Below are positions 34,644 through 41,507 of a DNA stretch of 42,809 nt, piece after piece. This DNA comes from Phycisphaerae bacterium (GTDB lineage Bacteria > Planctomycetota > Phycisphaerae > SM23-33). Each line of letters begins with the position of its first letter. Position 1 is the stretch's first letter. The notes beneath the pieces were generated by a model, which saw nothing but the letters and a program-made list of their open reading frames with translations, was not told where the DNA came from and did no database searches. Where the stretch lies: NCBI GenBank assembly GCA_009783465.1, contig WRDM01000023.1:1-42809 (forward strand), given 5' to 3'. The position numbers and the translations under genes are program-made.

Positions 34644-35935
34644 CGCGACGCCCCCTCGCGCAGCCGGAAGGCTGTGCCGTCGGTGAGGCTCATCTGGCCT
34701 TCCGTCACGATCATCTCACCGGCCGCCACGCCTTGGACCACCGTGTCGGGGCCGGCGGCTTGCACGACCGTCACCGGGCGGCTCATCACGACGTTGTCCC
34801 GCGCCACGAAGACGAATTTGCCGTTCCGCCCCGTCTGCAACGCGCGGGAGGGCACGACGATCGCGTCGTTGTCCACCGCCAGCGTCAGCGTCACGTCGGC
34901 GAATTGGCCAGGCCAAAGCGAGTCGTCCTTGTTCTCGAACGTGGCCGCCATCTGCACCGTGCCCGTGGCGGTGTCCACCTGGTTGTCGATGAAGGTCAGT
35001 TGTCCCTCGTGCGGCTGCCCTCCGCGGGCCTGCGCGTGAACGATCAGCTCGCCGGCGGCGTGGTATTTTTGCACCGTCGCCAGTTGCGACTCGGGCAGCG
35101 CGAACGTCACCTCGATGGGCGTGATCTGGTTGATGACGACCAACTCGGTGTCGTTGGCCTTGACGATGTTGCCGGGCGTCATCTTGATGTCGCCCGCCAC
35201 GCCGTCCAGCGGGCTGGTGATGACGCAATAGGCCAGGTCCAGATCGGCCTTGGCGATGTCGGCCTTGGCGACGCGGATGTCGGCCTCGGCGGTGCTGATT
35301 TCGGCCTCGGCGGTGTTGATGTCCGCGTCGGCGGTGCGGATGGCGGCTTCGTCCGCGCGGACGACGGCGGCGGCGCTGTCGACGGCCGCCTGGGCGTTAT
35401 CCACTTCGTTCTGCTTGGCATAGCCGCTGGTGAACAGCTCCTGGATTTTGGCGAGGGTGTCCACCTGGAGTTTGAGCGTCGCCTTGTCGCGCTCGAGATT
35501 GGCCTGGGCGCCGTCGAGATTGCTCCGGGCCCGTTCGAGATTGCTCTTGGCCCGTTCGAGGTTGGCCTGGGCACGCTCCAGATTGGCCATGGCACGCATC
35601 AGGGCCGTCTCGTACGACTGCGATTCGATCGTGAACAGCGGCTGGCCGTACGCGATGGTCTGGCCCTTGGCGAAATGCACCTCGCGGAGCACCTCCGTCA
35701 CCTGCGCCCGTACCGAAACGCTCTCCTTGCTCCGCGCCTGCCCGAACGTGGTGATCACGCGGGGCATCGGTTTCTTCATCGCCGGCGCGAGCGACACCAA
35801 CGGCGCCGGACGACCCTGCGGCGCCGCGTCGGCCTTACCCGAATTGCAGCCGCTCTGCGACACCGCCAACGATAGCATCACGATCCCAGCCCACGCCCAG
35901 CGCCGGCCGACACGGCAAAATTCATCACGCAACAC
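34640..35935 (-). CDS. RND periplasmic adaptor (membrane fusion protein), 431 aa
   Basis: Links the RND pump to an outer-membrane channel. Lipoyl-like half (RAQVTEVLREVHFAKGQTIA) and partner half (VITSPLDGVAGDIKMTPG) flank a long helical hairpin, followed by beta-barrel and membrane-proximal domains (LWPGQFADVTLTL, DAIVVPSRALQTG). The hairpin is unusually regular: 7-residue iterations NLERAQANLERAKSNLERAR on one helix, ADADINTAEAEISTAEADIR on the other. The start is GTG at 35935 with GAGGAGA 5 nt upstream. N-terminal helix ends VSQSGC, only a weak lipobox. No outer-membrane TolC-like gene is adjacent, so the channel is encoded elsewhere. Confidence 0.93.
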   Translation of the reverse strand: MLRDEFCRVGRRWAWAGIVMLSLAVSQSGCNSGKADAAPQGRPAPLVSLAPAMKKPMPRVITTFGQARSKESVSVRAQVTEVLREVHFAKGQTIAYGQPLFTIESQSYETALMRAMANLERAQANLERAKSNLERARSNLDGAQANLERDKATLKLQVDTLAKIQELFTSGYAKQNEVDNAQAAVDSAAAVVRADEAAIRTADADINTAEAEISTAEADIRVAKADIAKADLDLAYCVITSPLDGVAGDIKMTPGNIVKANDTELVVINQITPIEVTFALPESQLATVQKYHAAGELIVHAQARGGQPHEGQLTFIDNQVDTATGTVQMAATFENKDDSLWPGQFADVTLTLAVDNDAIVVPSRALQTGRNGKFVFVARDNVVMSRPVTVVQAAGPDTVVQGVAAGEMIVTEGQMSLTDGTAFRLREGASR

Positions 35936-36254
35936 GGTATCTCCTCAACGATCGTTCTCACGCATATCCACTCATACGCACGAGGCGAATGAGAGTTTTT
36001 ATTCCATGCAACTTAACGCATCCAACAGAAGGCCACAGCCACGCCATCCATGGAATAGACACATAGCATAGACCATTCGTGAGTGAACGCCGGTACAAAA
36101 ATCATGCCCCGCCACGTTTTTTTGACGGGCGAGCCCGCCGTTTCACCGATCCTTTGCGAAAGGCCGTTGTAGACGATCTCGCCGAAGTCGGTGGGATTTG
36201 ATAAGATGGCCTCGGCATACAGGGCGCGTTGCGCCTGAAGACGAAGGATAAACC
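35936..36254. other. Divergent intergenic region without recognisable gene
   Basis: It contains the ribosome-binding site of the adaptor (minus) and that of the YhcH-like gene (plus), and a short GC palindrome CGGGCGAGCCCG at about 36126-36137. I see no member of the large repeat families here, which is unusual for this window. Promoters for both genes should lie here, but I could not pick convincing -35/-10 pairs. Confidence 0.5.
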
Positions 36255-36701
36255 ATGATTCTCGACCGATGGGATCGGCTGGCGGTGTACGGGGCGCTGC
36301 ATGAGCGGTTTTCGCGGGCGGTGCGGTTTGCGGAGGGGACGGATCTGTTGTCGTTGTCCGAAGGGCGGCACGAGATCGACGGCGACGACGTATTCGTGTT
36401 GGTGGCGGCGTCGGCGGGGCGGGGGCGGCAGGGCAGTCCGCTGGAGGCCCATCGGCGGTACATCGACATTCAATACGTGCTCGCCGGCGAGGACGTGATC
36501 GGCTATTCGCCGCTCGAAGCCTGCCGCTCGTCCCGCGATCCGTACGACGCCGCGCGGGACATCGAATTTTTCAACGATCCGCCGCACACCTGGCTGCCCC
36601 TGCCGGCGGGCACGTTCGCCATCTTCCTCCCCACCGACGCCCACGCCCCACTGGCCGGCGAAGGCATGGTGCGGAAGGTGGTGATCAAAGTGCGCGTGTG
36701 A
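36255..36701 (+). CDS. YhcH/YjgK/YiaL (TabA-like) family protein, 148 aa
   Basis: Cupin-fold protein of the family that includes NanQ/TabA, linked to sugar anomer or sialic acid handling. Diagnostic features: GRHEIDGDDVFVLV, EAHRRYIDIQYVLAGEDVIG (with the metal His and Glu/Asp), DIEFFNDPPHTWLPL, and FAIFLPTDAHAPL with a further His. Length is standard. GAAGGATAAACC precedes the ATG. No sialic acid or sugar transport genes are adjacent, so the substrate is open. Confidence 0.92.
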   Translation: MILDRWDRLAVYGALHERFSRAVRFAEGTDLLSLSEGRHEIDGDDVFVLVAASAGRGRQGSPLEAHRRYIDIQYVLAGEDVIGYSPLEACRSSRDPYDAARDIEFFNDPPHTWLPLPAGTFAIFLPTDAHAPLAGEGMVRKVVIKVRV

Positions 36702-36717
36702 CGGCGGGATGTGGGTC

Positions 36718-36956
36718 TTTCGATTTTCGTGGTGCGAGTGAACCATCCGTCCGAGGGAGCCGTTCAGCCAGTAGCCAATAGCCAGTAGGCATGGCCGGGC
36801 TTGCCGTCAATCACACGATCCCGATTGGTCGCAGTTCGCGTACTGTTTTCGTTTTCATTGCCTTTTCGCCCTTGTCTCTCCATACCTGGTGGCTGCTGGC
36901 TATTGGTTACGGGCTTGCCTCCTTCGAACGATTCTCTCACCTGTACCACGAGAATT
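36718..36956. repeat. AGTAGCCAATAGCC-word element with GTTCGAGGGA-type arms (copy 1)
   Basis: Left arm GATTTTCGTGGTGCGAGTG then CCGTCCGAGGGAGCC. Words CAGCCAGTAGCCAATAGCCA. A unique centre of about 110 bp. Then inverted words GGTGGCTGCTGGCTATTGG, and right arm CCTTCGAACGATTCTCTCAC then TACCACGAGAATTG. The arms match those of the TTAACTAG elements, but the enclosed words are different. It fills the gap 36702-36994. Confidence 0.85.
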
Positions 36957-36994
36957 GAAAAACCAGTCGCTACAATGAACGAAGGGGGCATGTC

Positions 36995-37276
36995 ATGAAA
37001 TGGCTCTTCTGGTACGGCGGGGGTGTAGTGGGGGCGGCGTTGCTTGTGGGGTGGATGATCTGGAGCATCGCCTCGCCGCCGACGTTTTCGCATGAACGGG
37101 CCGCGTTTGAGGCGCCCGCCGGCGCGACGGTGCCTCCACGGGATGTGCTGCTATACGTGGCCTTGGCGGTGCTGGGCGCGTGGCTGATCGCCTTGATCGT
37201 GGCGGCCAGTTTACGAATGTGGCGCGACAGCCGCGAAATCAAACGCGACACGGAAGCCGACGAACCGACGCCATGA
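36995..37276 (+). CDS. Small membrane protein with two helices, 93 aa
   Basis: Helix 1 GGGVVGAALLVGWMIWSIA (about 8-26), an outside loop rich in Pro/Ala, helix 2 LLYVALAVLGAWLIALIVAA (about 52-71), and a charged C-terminal tail (RMWRDSREIKRDTEADEP), which suggests both termini are cytoplasmic. GAAGGGGGC precedes the ATG. No family is recognised. It stands alone between two repeat elements. Confidence 0.6.
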   Translation: MKWLFWYGGGVVGAALLVGWMIWSIASPPTFSHERAAFEAPAGATVPPRDVLLYVALAVLGAWLIALIVAASLRMWRDSREIKRDTEADEPTP

Positions 37277-37390
37277 CGCGGGGACATGGGGACGCGGAGG
37301 GGGGGACGCTTGGTCCGCGAACACGTTTCGCGAAAGGCTCTGCCTATCTCCGCGTCGCCGTGTCACCGTGGGTGTGGGGCTTCCGCGCCC

Positions 37391-37620
37391 GTGACGCAGA
37401 TGAGTGATCCGTTCGAGGGAGACAAGCCAGTAGCCAATAGCCAGTAGCCAACAGGTATGGAAAGACAAGGACAAAAAAGGCAATGAAAGCGGGAGCGGAC
37501 AGGCGGGTAGTGAAGATCAACATCGTGTAAAGCACAACAAGCTTCGCCATACCTGTTGGCTACTGGCTATTGGCTACTGGCTTGTCTCCCTCGAACGGAT
37601 CTTTCCTTTGCGCCACGAGC
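37391..37620. repeat. AGTAGCCAATAGCC-word element with perfect 55-bp arms (copy 2)
   Basis: Arms 37406-37460 and 37547-37601 are perfect complements: GATCCGTTCGAGGGAGACAA, then GCCAGTAGCCAATAGCCAGT, then AGCCAACAGGTATGG. The unique centre is 86 bp and AAAGGACA-rich. The right arm encodes the last 13 codons and stop of cobA-hemD. The gap 37277-37559 has no gene. Confidence 0.93.
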
Positions 37621-39377
37621 ATCGACTGTCCCACCATCGCCTCGACCAGGCCGGGGATGGTGTGGTCGGTCGCCTGAACGTCCACGCCCAGGCCGTGATG
37701 ACGTAGGGTCGCCGCCGTGACGGGGCCGATGGCGGCGGTGCGGATAGTTGTGAGGTCGACGCTTCTTCCCGTCGTTGCGGCGGCCTGTTTGGCCAGCGCG
37801 AGGAAATTCTCCACCGTCGACGACGACGCGAAGGTGATCCAATCGACGCTGCCGTTGGCGAGGGCCTCGGCGGCCTCGGGCGGAAATTCGGCGGGGCATC
37901 GTGTGCGATAGGTCGCCATGTCTGTCACCGTTACGCCCGCGGCGGACAGCGTGTGCGCCAACTCCGCCGAGCCCGCCTCCGCCCGCGCCAACAGCACGCG
38001 GGCACGCCGCGCGTCCGCCCCCAGCCATTCGACCAACCGCTCGCCCAGCGCACGCGTGGTGAACTCCGCCGGCATGGCGTCCGCCCGCAGCCCGACTGAC
38101 CGCAACGCCGCCGCCGTGCCCGGACCGATGGCCGCGATCTCCACGCCCGCCAACGCGCGGGCATCGACGCCCAGCCGCTCCAGCATCTCCGCCATCCGCC
38201 GTACGCCGTTAGGACTCGTCAACACCAGCACGCGGCGAATTCTTTCCACGTCGCCAGCTTCGCCGAGAGCCTGTTCGGAACGTAGCATGGGCGTCCCGCC
38301 CGTGAGTCGCATGGGCGTCCCGCCCATGCAATGATGCCTTGGAAGGAATGCTGTGGAATCGGTGTGGGCGGCAACAATTTCGTGGGGGGAAGCCCCTGTC
38401 GGCCCTGCCACGGGCGGGACGCCCGTGGGACTCATGGGCGAGACGCCCATGCTACGTTCCGAACAAGCCGCCAGCCACACGCCAAACGCCGCCGACGCAT
38501 CGAGCGGTTCCACCTCAATCGTTGGACACTCGATCACCGCCGCGCCTTGCTCGGCCAACGCCGCCGAAAGCTCCGACGCCTGAGGCCGACTCCGCGTGAC
38601 GAGCACCGTCTGCCCGAACAGTGGCAACTGCTCGAACCACGCGAGGTCCCGCCGAAACCGCACGACCTCGCCGACGACCGTGATGGCCGGCGGCTCGACG
38701 CCCGCCTGCCGCGCCTCCCGCGCGATGCTGCCCAGCGTGCCGACAACCACTCGCTGTCGTGGCGAGGCGACGTGCTGAATTACCGCCGCCGGCACGTCGG
38801 CGGATCGTCCCGCGGCCAGCAGATGTTCGGCGATCGCCTCCAGCCGCTCCACGCCCATGTAGAACACCACCGTGTCGATGCCCGCCAACGCCGCCCAGTC
38901 GATGTGCGAATCCGCCTTGCCCGGCTCCTCGTGCCCCGTGACGAACGCCACGCTCGACGCGCATCGCCGATCCGTCAACGGAATGCCCGCGAACGCCCCG
39001 CCCGCCAACGCCGCCGTCACGCCCGGCACCACGCGAAACGCAAGTCCCGCCTCCCGCAACGCGCGGGCCTCCTCACCGCCGCGCCCAAAAATGAACGGGT
39101 CGCCCCCCTTGAGCCTTACGACAAGCTGCCCCCGCCGCACGCGATCGACTAAAAGTTGGTTAATCTGCTCCTGCGGCATGGCGTGGTCGTCGGCGCGTTT
39201 GCCGACATAAATTGTTTCCGCGCACGCCGGCACCAACGCCAGCAGCGCCTGCGGAATCAGGCGGTCGTACACCACCACCTCCGCCCGCGCCAGCCACGCC
39301 TCGCCCGCCCGCGTCAACAACCCCGGATCGCCACTGCCGGCGCCCAGGAGAATGCATTGTCCGACACGATGAGTCAT
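37560..39377 (-). CDS. cobA-hemD: Fused uroporphyrinogen-III C-methyltransferase / uroporphyrinogen-III synthase (CobA-HemD), 605 aa
   Basis: The N-terminal half (1-250) is a SAM-dependent CobA: GAGSGDPGLLTRAG, VVVYDRLI, VVRLKGGDPFIFGRGGEEA, VPGVTAALAGGAFAGIPLT, VTGHE, and VVFYMGV. The C-terminal half is HemD, which cyclises hydroxymethylbilane: QTVLVTRSRPQASELSAAL, VLTSPNGVRRMAEML, VEIAAIGPGTAAALR, DWITFASSSTVENFL and IRTAAIGPVTAATLRHHG. Together they make the branch point of tetrapyrrole (siroheme/B12/heme) synthesis. The HemD domain is interrupted between PLDASAAFGVWLAA and SEQALGEAG by about 58 residues encoded by a GCGGGCGTC element. The last 13 residues (PFEGDKPVANSQ) come from the next repeat arm. 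Both additions keep the frame open. The start has only a weak GGATAC upstream. Confidence 0.93.
   Translation of the reverse strand: MTHRVGQCILLGAGSGDPGLLTRAGEAWLARAEVVVYDRLIPQALLALVPACAETIYVGKRADDHAMPQEQINQLLVDRVRRGQLVVRLKGGDPFIFGRGGEEARALREAGLAFRVVPGVTAALAGGAFAGIPLTDRRCASSVAFVTGHEEPGKADSHIDWAALAGIDTVVFYMGVERLEAIAEHLLAAGRSADVPAAVIQHVASPRQRVVVGTLGSIAREARQAGVEPPAITVVGEVVRFRRDLAWFEQLPLFGQTVLVTRSRPQASELSAALAEQGAAVIECPTIEVEPLDASAAFGVWLAACSERSMGVSPMSPTGVPPVAGPTGASPHEIVAAHTDSTAFLPRHHCMGGTPMRLTGGTPMLRSEQALGEAGDVERIRRVLVLTSPNGVRRMAEMLERLGVDARALAGVEIAAIGPGTAAALRSVGLRADAMPAEFTTRALGERLVEWLGADARRARVLLARAEAGSAELAHTLSAAGVTVTDMATYRTRCPAEFPPEAAEALANGSVDWITFASSSTVENFLALAKQAAATTGRSVDLTTIRTAAIGPVTAATLRHHGLGVDVQATDHTIPGLVEAMVGQSMLVAQRKDPFEGDKPVANSQ
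38283..38459. repeat. ATGGGCGTCCCGCCCAT element in frame inside cobA-hemD
   Basis: GCATGGGCGTCCCGCCCGTG, GCATGGGCGTCCCGCCCATG, a centre of about 90 nt sharing TGGAATCGGTG with the gspK copy, CCACGGGCGGGACGCCCGTG, and CATGGGCGAGACGCCCATGC. Here the host gene reads a different frame of the element (MGVSPMSPTGVPPV and MGGTPMRLTGGTPML). Confidence 0.9.
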
Positions 39378-39387
39378 TCTGTATCCA

Positions 39388-39424
39388 TCTTTAGCCGCGA
39401 ATTACGCGAATTATGCGAATTTTT
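39388..39424. repeat. GCGAATTACGCGAATT word array (left member of an inverted pair)
   Basis: TAGCCGCGAATTACGCGAAT followed by TATGCGAATT. The inverted partner, AATTCGCGGAAATTCGCGTA then ATTCGCGGC, is at 39784-39818. The pair brackets the small gene at 39444-39668 and also a CCTCTGTGTCCTCTGTGCC word array (about 39756-39774) and a GCGTTG-family half (about 39690-39725). The same words occur near 162-195. Confidence 0.75.
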
Positions 39425-39443
39425 TGAGTTGACGCATTGCTGC

Positions 39444-39668
39444 TCAACCGTGGATGTGCGTGTCGGGAATTTCCGTCCACATGTCTTCCGTAGTTTCGTA
39501 GTCCTCCGACGCCGCGTGTTTGGCCATCGGCCAATCGTTTTGCAGATGATCTCGGTACGGCCAAGGATTCTCGGGGGTGTCGAACACATAAACATAGACG
39601 CCCTCGGGTTGTTCCTCAAGCACCACCCGGAACACGCCTTCGCGATTGACAATCGCTTCAAGTGCCAT
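39444..39668 (-). CDS. Small conserved-looking hypothetical protein, 74 aa
   Basis: An acidic small protein, MALEAIVNREGVFRVVLEEQ, then PEGVYVYVFDTPENPWPYRD, a helical DWPMAKHAASEDY and a C-terminal EIPDTHIHG. The beta-strand-then-helix order and the Shine-Dalgarno AGGAAT argue for a real gene. No family is recognised and there is no signal or membrane segment. It lies between UroD-like and cobA-hemD on the same strand, within an inverted pair of GCGAATTACGC arrays. Confidence 0.7.
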   Translation of the reverse strand: MALEAIVNREGVFRVVLEEQPEGVYVYVFDTPENPWPYRDHLQNDWPMAKHAASEDYETTEDMWTEIPDTHIHG

Positions 39669-39815
39669 GGGAATTCCTGTGATTTTTCGTTATACAACGT
39701 CCTACATCGCAAAGAGGCAAGCCATCGCAAACGTCCCGCGGATTCCCAGTGCCACCTCTGTGTCCTCTGTGCCTCTGCGGTAGAAAAATTCGCGGAAATT
39801 CGCGTAATTCGCGGC

Positions 39816-40808
39816 TTATCGGAACGTCCCGTACTCCACGAACGCTTTGCACGCGATGTCCTGCGGTTCGGCGGTCAGGCCGATCGCTTCGTTGCTGGGA
39901 TAGCAGCCGGCGACGAAGCCGCCGCCGAAGCGGCCCAGGGTGTCCACGAGTTGTTTCGCCTCGGCGCGGATCAGCGTCGCGTCCTTTGTCTGGAGCGTGC
40001 GCTGAATGTCCACGGGGCACCAGAAGGTCACCCGGCCGCCGAATCGCCGGCCCAGCGTCTCGATGCCGTGCAGCGTCGGCTGATCGAACTGGAGCAAATC
40101 CACGCCCGCGTCGATCAAATCGTCGATGATCTCCGTGATCTTTCCGCAGGAATGCATGAGCACTTTCATGCCGTGTTCATGCGCCCGGCCGCAGAGTGTG
40201 ACGAAGTACGGTTTGAAGATTTCGCGGAACATTTCCGGAGAAATCATGACGCGGTCCTGCGTGCCCCAGTCCTCGGGGAACATGATGCCGTCGCAGCCGG
40301 CGGCGCCGTAGCGGTCGATCATGGCCAGCAGCTCGCGGGCGACGATCGCGTTGAGGCGGTCGACGTTCTCGCGTTCGACGACCAGGTCGCAGAGATAATT
40401 TTCCAGTTTGCGGATGTAGCGGGCGCAGTTGAAGACGAACCCCGGCACGCCGCCGATGATGAATTTGTCGGTATGGGCCGCCCGCTCGGCGGGGATGTGC
40501 GCGTACTCTTGGGCCCGCCCCAGCGACGGCGGCGTGTACGCGTCGAGTTGCGACCAGTCGGTGACGGCGCCTTCGACGACCTCGCCTTTGTCGAACGTCG
40601 TCAGCGTCGCCCACGTGTTGCCCCAGTTGTCCTTCCATCGACGGATCTCGCCGCCGACGGGCGTCAGTTCGACATCCTCCACGCGGGCGGGCTTGCGGCT
40701 GACCCAGTGCAGGTCGCTCGGATACGGCGCGGGCAGGGTCATGCCGATCCGCGGCGGGTTGTTGAATTCCAGCACGGCTTTGAAAATCTCTCGCGATGTC
40801 ATGCTCAT
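39816..40808 (-). CDS. Uroporphyrinogen decarboxylase-like / corrinoid methyltransferase-type protein, 330 aa
   Basis: UroD-superfamily barrel (PF01208-like). Seen: FNNPPRIGMTLPAPYP, GGVPGFVFNCARYIRKLENY, DRYGAAGCDGIMFPEDWGTQ, VLMHSCGKITEIIDDLIDAG, VDLLQFDQPTLHGIE and GGGFVAGCYPSNEAIG. His218 and Cys220 (H-x-C) together with Cys about 302 match the zinc-ligand pattern of MtaA/MtbA-type methyltransferases, not the substrate pocket of HemE, so a methyltransferase role is more likely than heme synthesis. This is inference. The start overlaps the stop of the upstream gene by ATGA, with AGAGGG upstream. Downstream, cobA-hemD lies on the same strand. Confidence 0.85.
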   Translation of the reverse strand: MSMTSREIFKAVLEFNNPPRIGMTLPAPYPSDLHWVSRKPARVEDVELTPVGGEIRRWKDNWGNTWATLTTFDKGEVVEGAVTDWSQLDAYTPPSLGRAQEYAHIPAERAAHTDKFIIGGVPGFVFNCARYIRKLENYLCDLVVERENVDRLNAIVARELLAMIDRYGAAGCDGIMFPEDWGTQDRVMISPEMFREIFKPYFVTLCGRAHEHGMKVLMHSCGKITEIIDDLIDAGVDLLQFDQPTLHGIETLGRRFGGRVTFWCPVDIQRTLQTKDATLIRAEAKQLVDTLGRFGGGFVAGCYPSNEAIGLTAEPQDIACKAFVEYGTFR

Positions 40809-41386
40809 AATGCCCTCTGCATAATCGGCTCCTCGCACTCGTGGATTTTCCAACCGTCGTCGCGTTTGATCCACTTCAGCACGAAGGTCACGCGGACGGA
40901 GAAGCCCATGCCCATGTTTGGCTCGCGGCCGGCCATTTGCGTGGTTGCCCGCATGGTGGCGTATTCGGCGGAGTCCATGTCGATGTCGGCACCGCTGATT
41001 TCGATGGTGTGGATGTCGTAGCGTTTTTTCTGCGACTCGATCAGCGCGATCACCTCGTCGCGGCCGACGCGCCGGCCCTCGTACCGGCAGACGAAATGTT
41101 CGTCGAGGTATTTTTCGAGCGCCCCGCCGCGATGGCCGCCGCGGACGTCGTCGACGATCTCCGTCGCGGCGCGGCGAATCTGCTGGCGGTCCGTCACCAC
41201 AAACGTCGACGCCACCAGCAGGGCCAATCCCAGCACGAACGGCACGGCCAGGGCGTACAAAAATTTCCGCCCGTTCCGCTCGGCCCGACGTTCCCACCAG
41301 AGAAACGCCAACACCAACGTCGCCGTCGTCAGGGCGATGTAGACGTAGGCCGGATGCTCAAACAGGATGGACTTGATGGCACCCAT
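40805..41386 (-). CDS. Membrane protein with a C-terminal NTF2-like domain, 193 aa
   Basis: Two N-terminal helices (PAYVYIALTTATLVLAFLWW and FLYALAVPFVLGLALLVAST) anchor the protein. The soluble part (about 70-193) looks like an NTF2/SnoaL-type fold: IRRAATEIVDDVRGGHRGG, VCRYEGRRVGRDEVIALIES and VRVTFVLKWIKRDDGWKIHE, which has the usual final strand of that fold. No enzyme site is recognised. It overlaps the UroD-like gene by 4 bp, so the two are co-translated. The start lies right at the edge of a TTAACTAG element and has no good Shine-Dalgarno. Confidence 0.75.
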   Translation of the reverse strand: MGAIKSILFEHPAYVYIALTTATLVLAFLWWERRAERNGRKFLYALAVPFVLGLALLVASTFVVTDRQQIRRAATEIVDDVRGGHRGGALEKYLDEHFVCRYEGRRVGRDEVIALIESQKKRYDIHTIEISGADIDMDSAEYATMRATTQMAGREPNMGMGFSVRVTFVLKWIKRDDGWKIHECEEPIMQRAL

Positions 41387-41389
41387 TCT

Positions 41390-41492
41390 CGTTAACCAGT
41401 TAATTAGTTGACTAGTTAACTAGTTAACTAGTTAACCAGGACGATTCCCTCGAACAAAAGGTACAAGTTCACTCACGCGCCACGAAAATCCA
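41390..41492. repeat. TTAACTAG-word palindromic element (copy 4)
   Basis: TCGTTAACCAGTTAATTAGT, then TTAACTAGTTAACTAGTTAA words, then the right arm GATTCCCTCGAACAAAAGG, TTCACTCACGCGCCACGAAA. Only one conserved outer arm is present, on the asd side. The other side ends at the start codon of the membrane protein. It lies between that gene and asd. Confidence 0.85.
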
Positions 41493-41507
41493 ATGTGGCT
41501 GCGTGGC

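Noticed and set aside
37560-38028. Possibility that cobA and hemD are broken by the inserted repeat
   Set aside because: The frame remains open across both halves and all recognisable motifs on each side are kept, so I annotate one intact fused gene with an insert.
39816-40808. HemE (true uroporphyrinogen decarboxylase) acting with the nearby cobA-hemD
   Set aside because: The H-x-C plus distal Cys pattern and the diverged N-terminus fit the methyltransferase branch better. The neighbouring tetrapyrrole genes alone are not enough.
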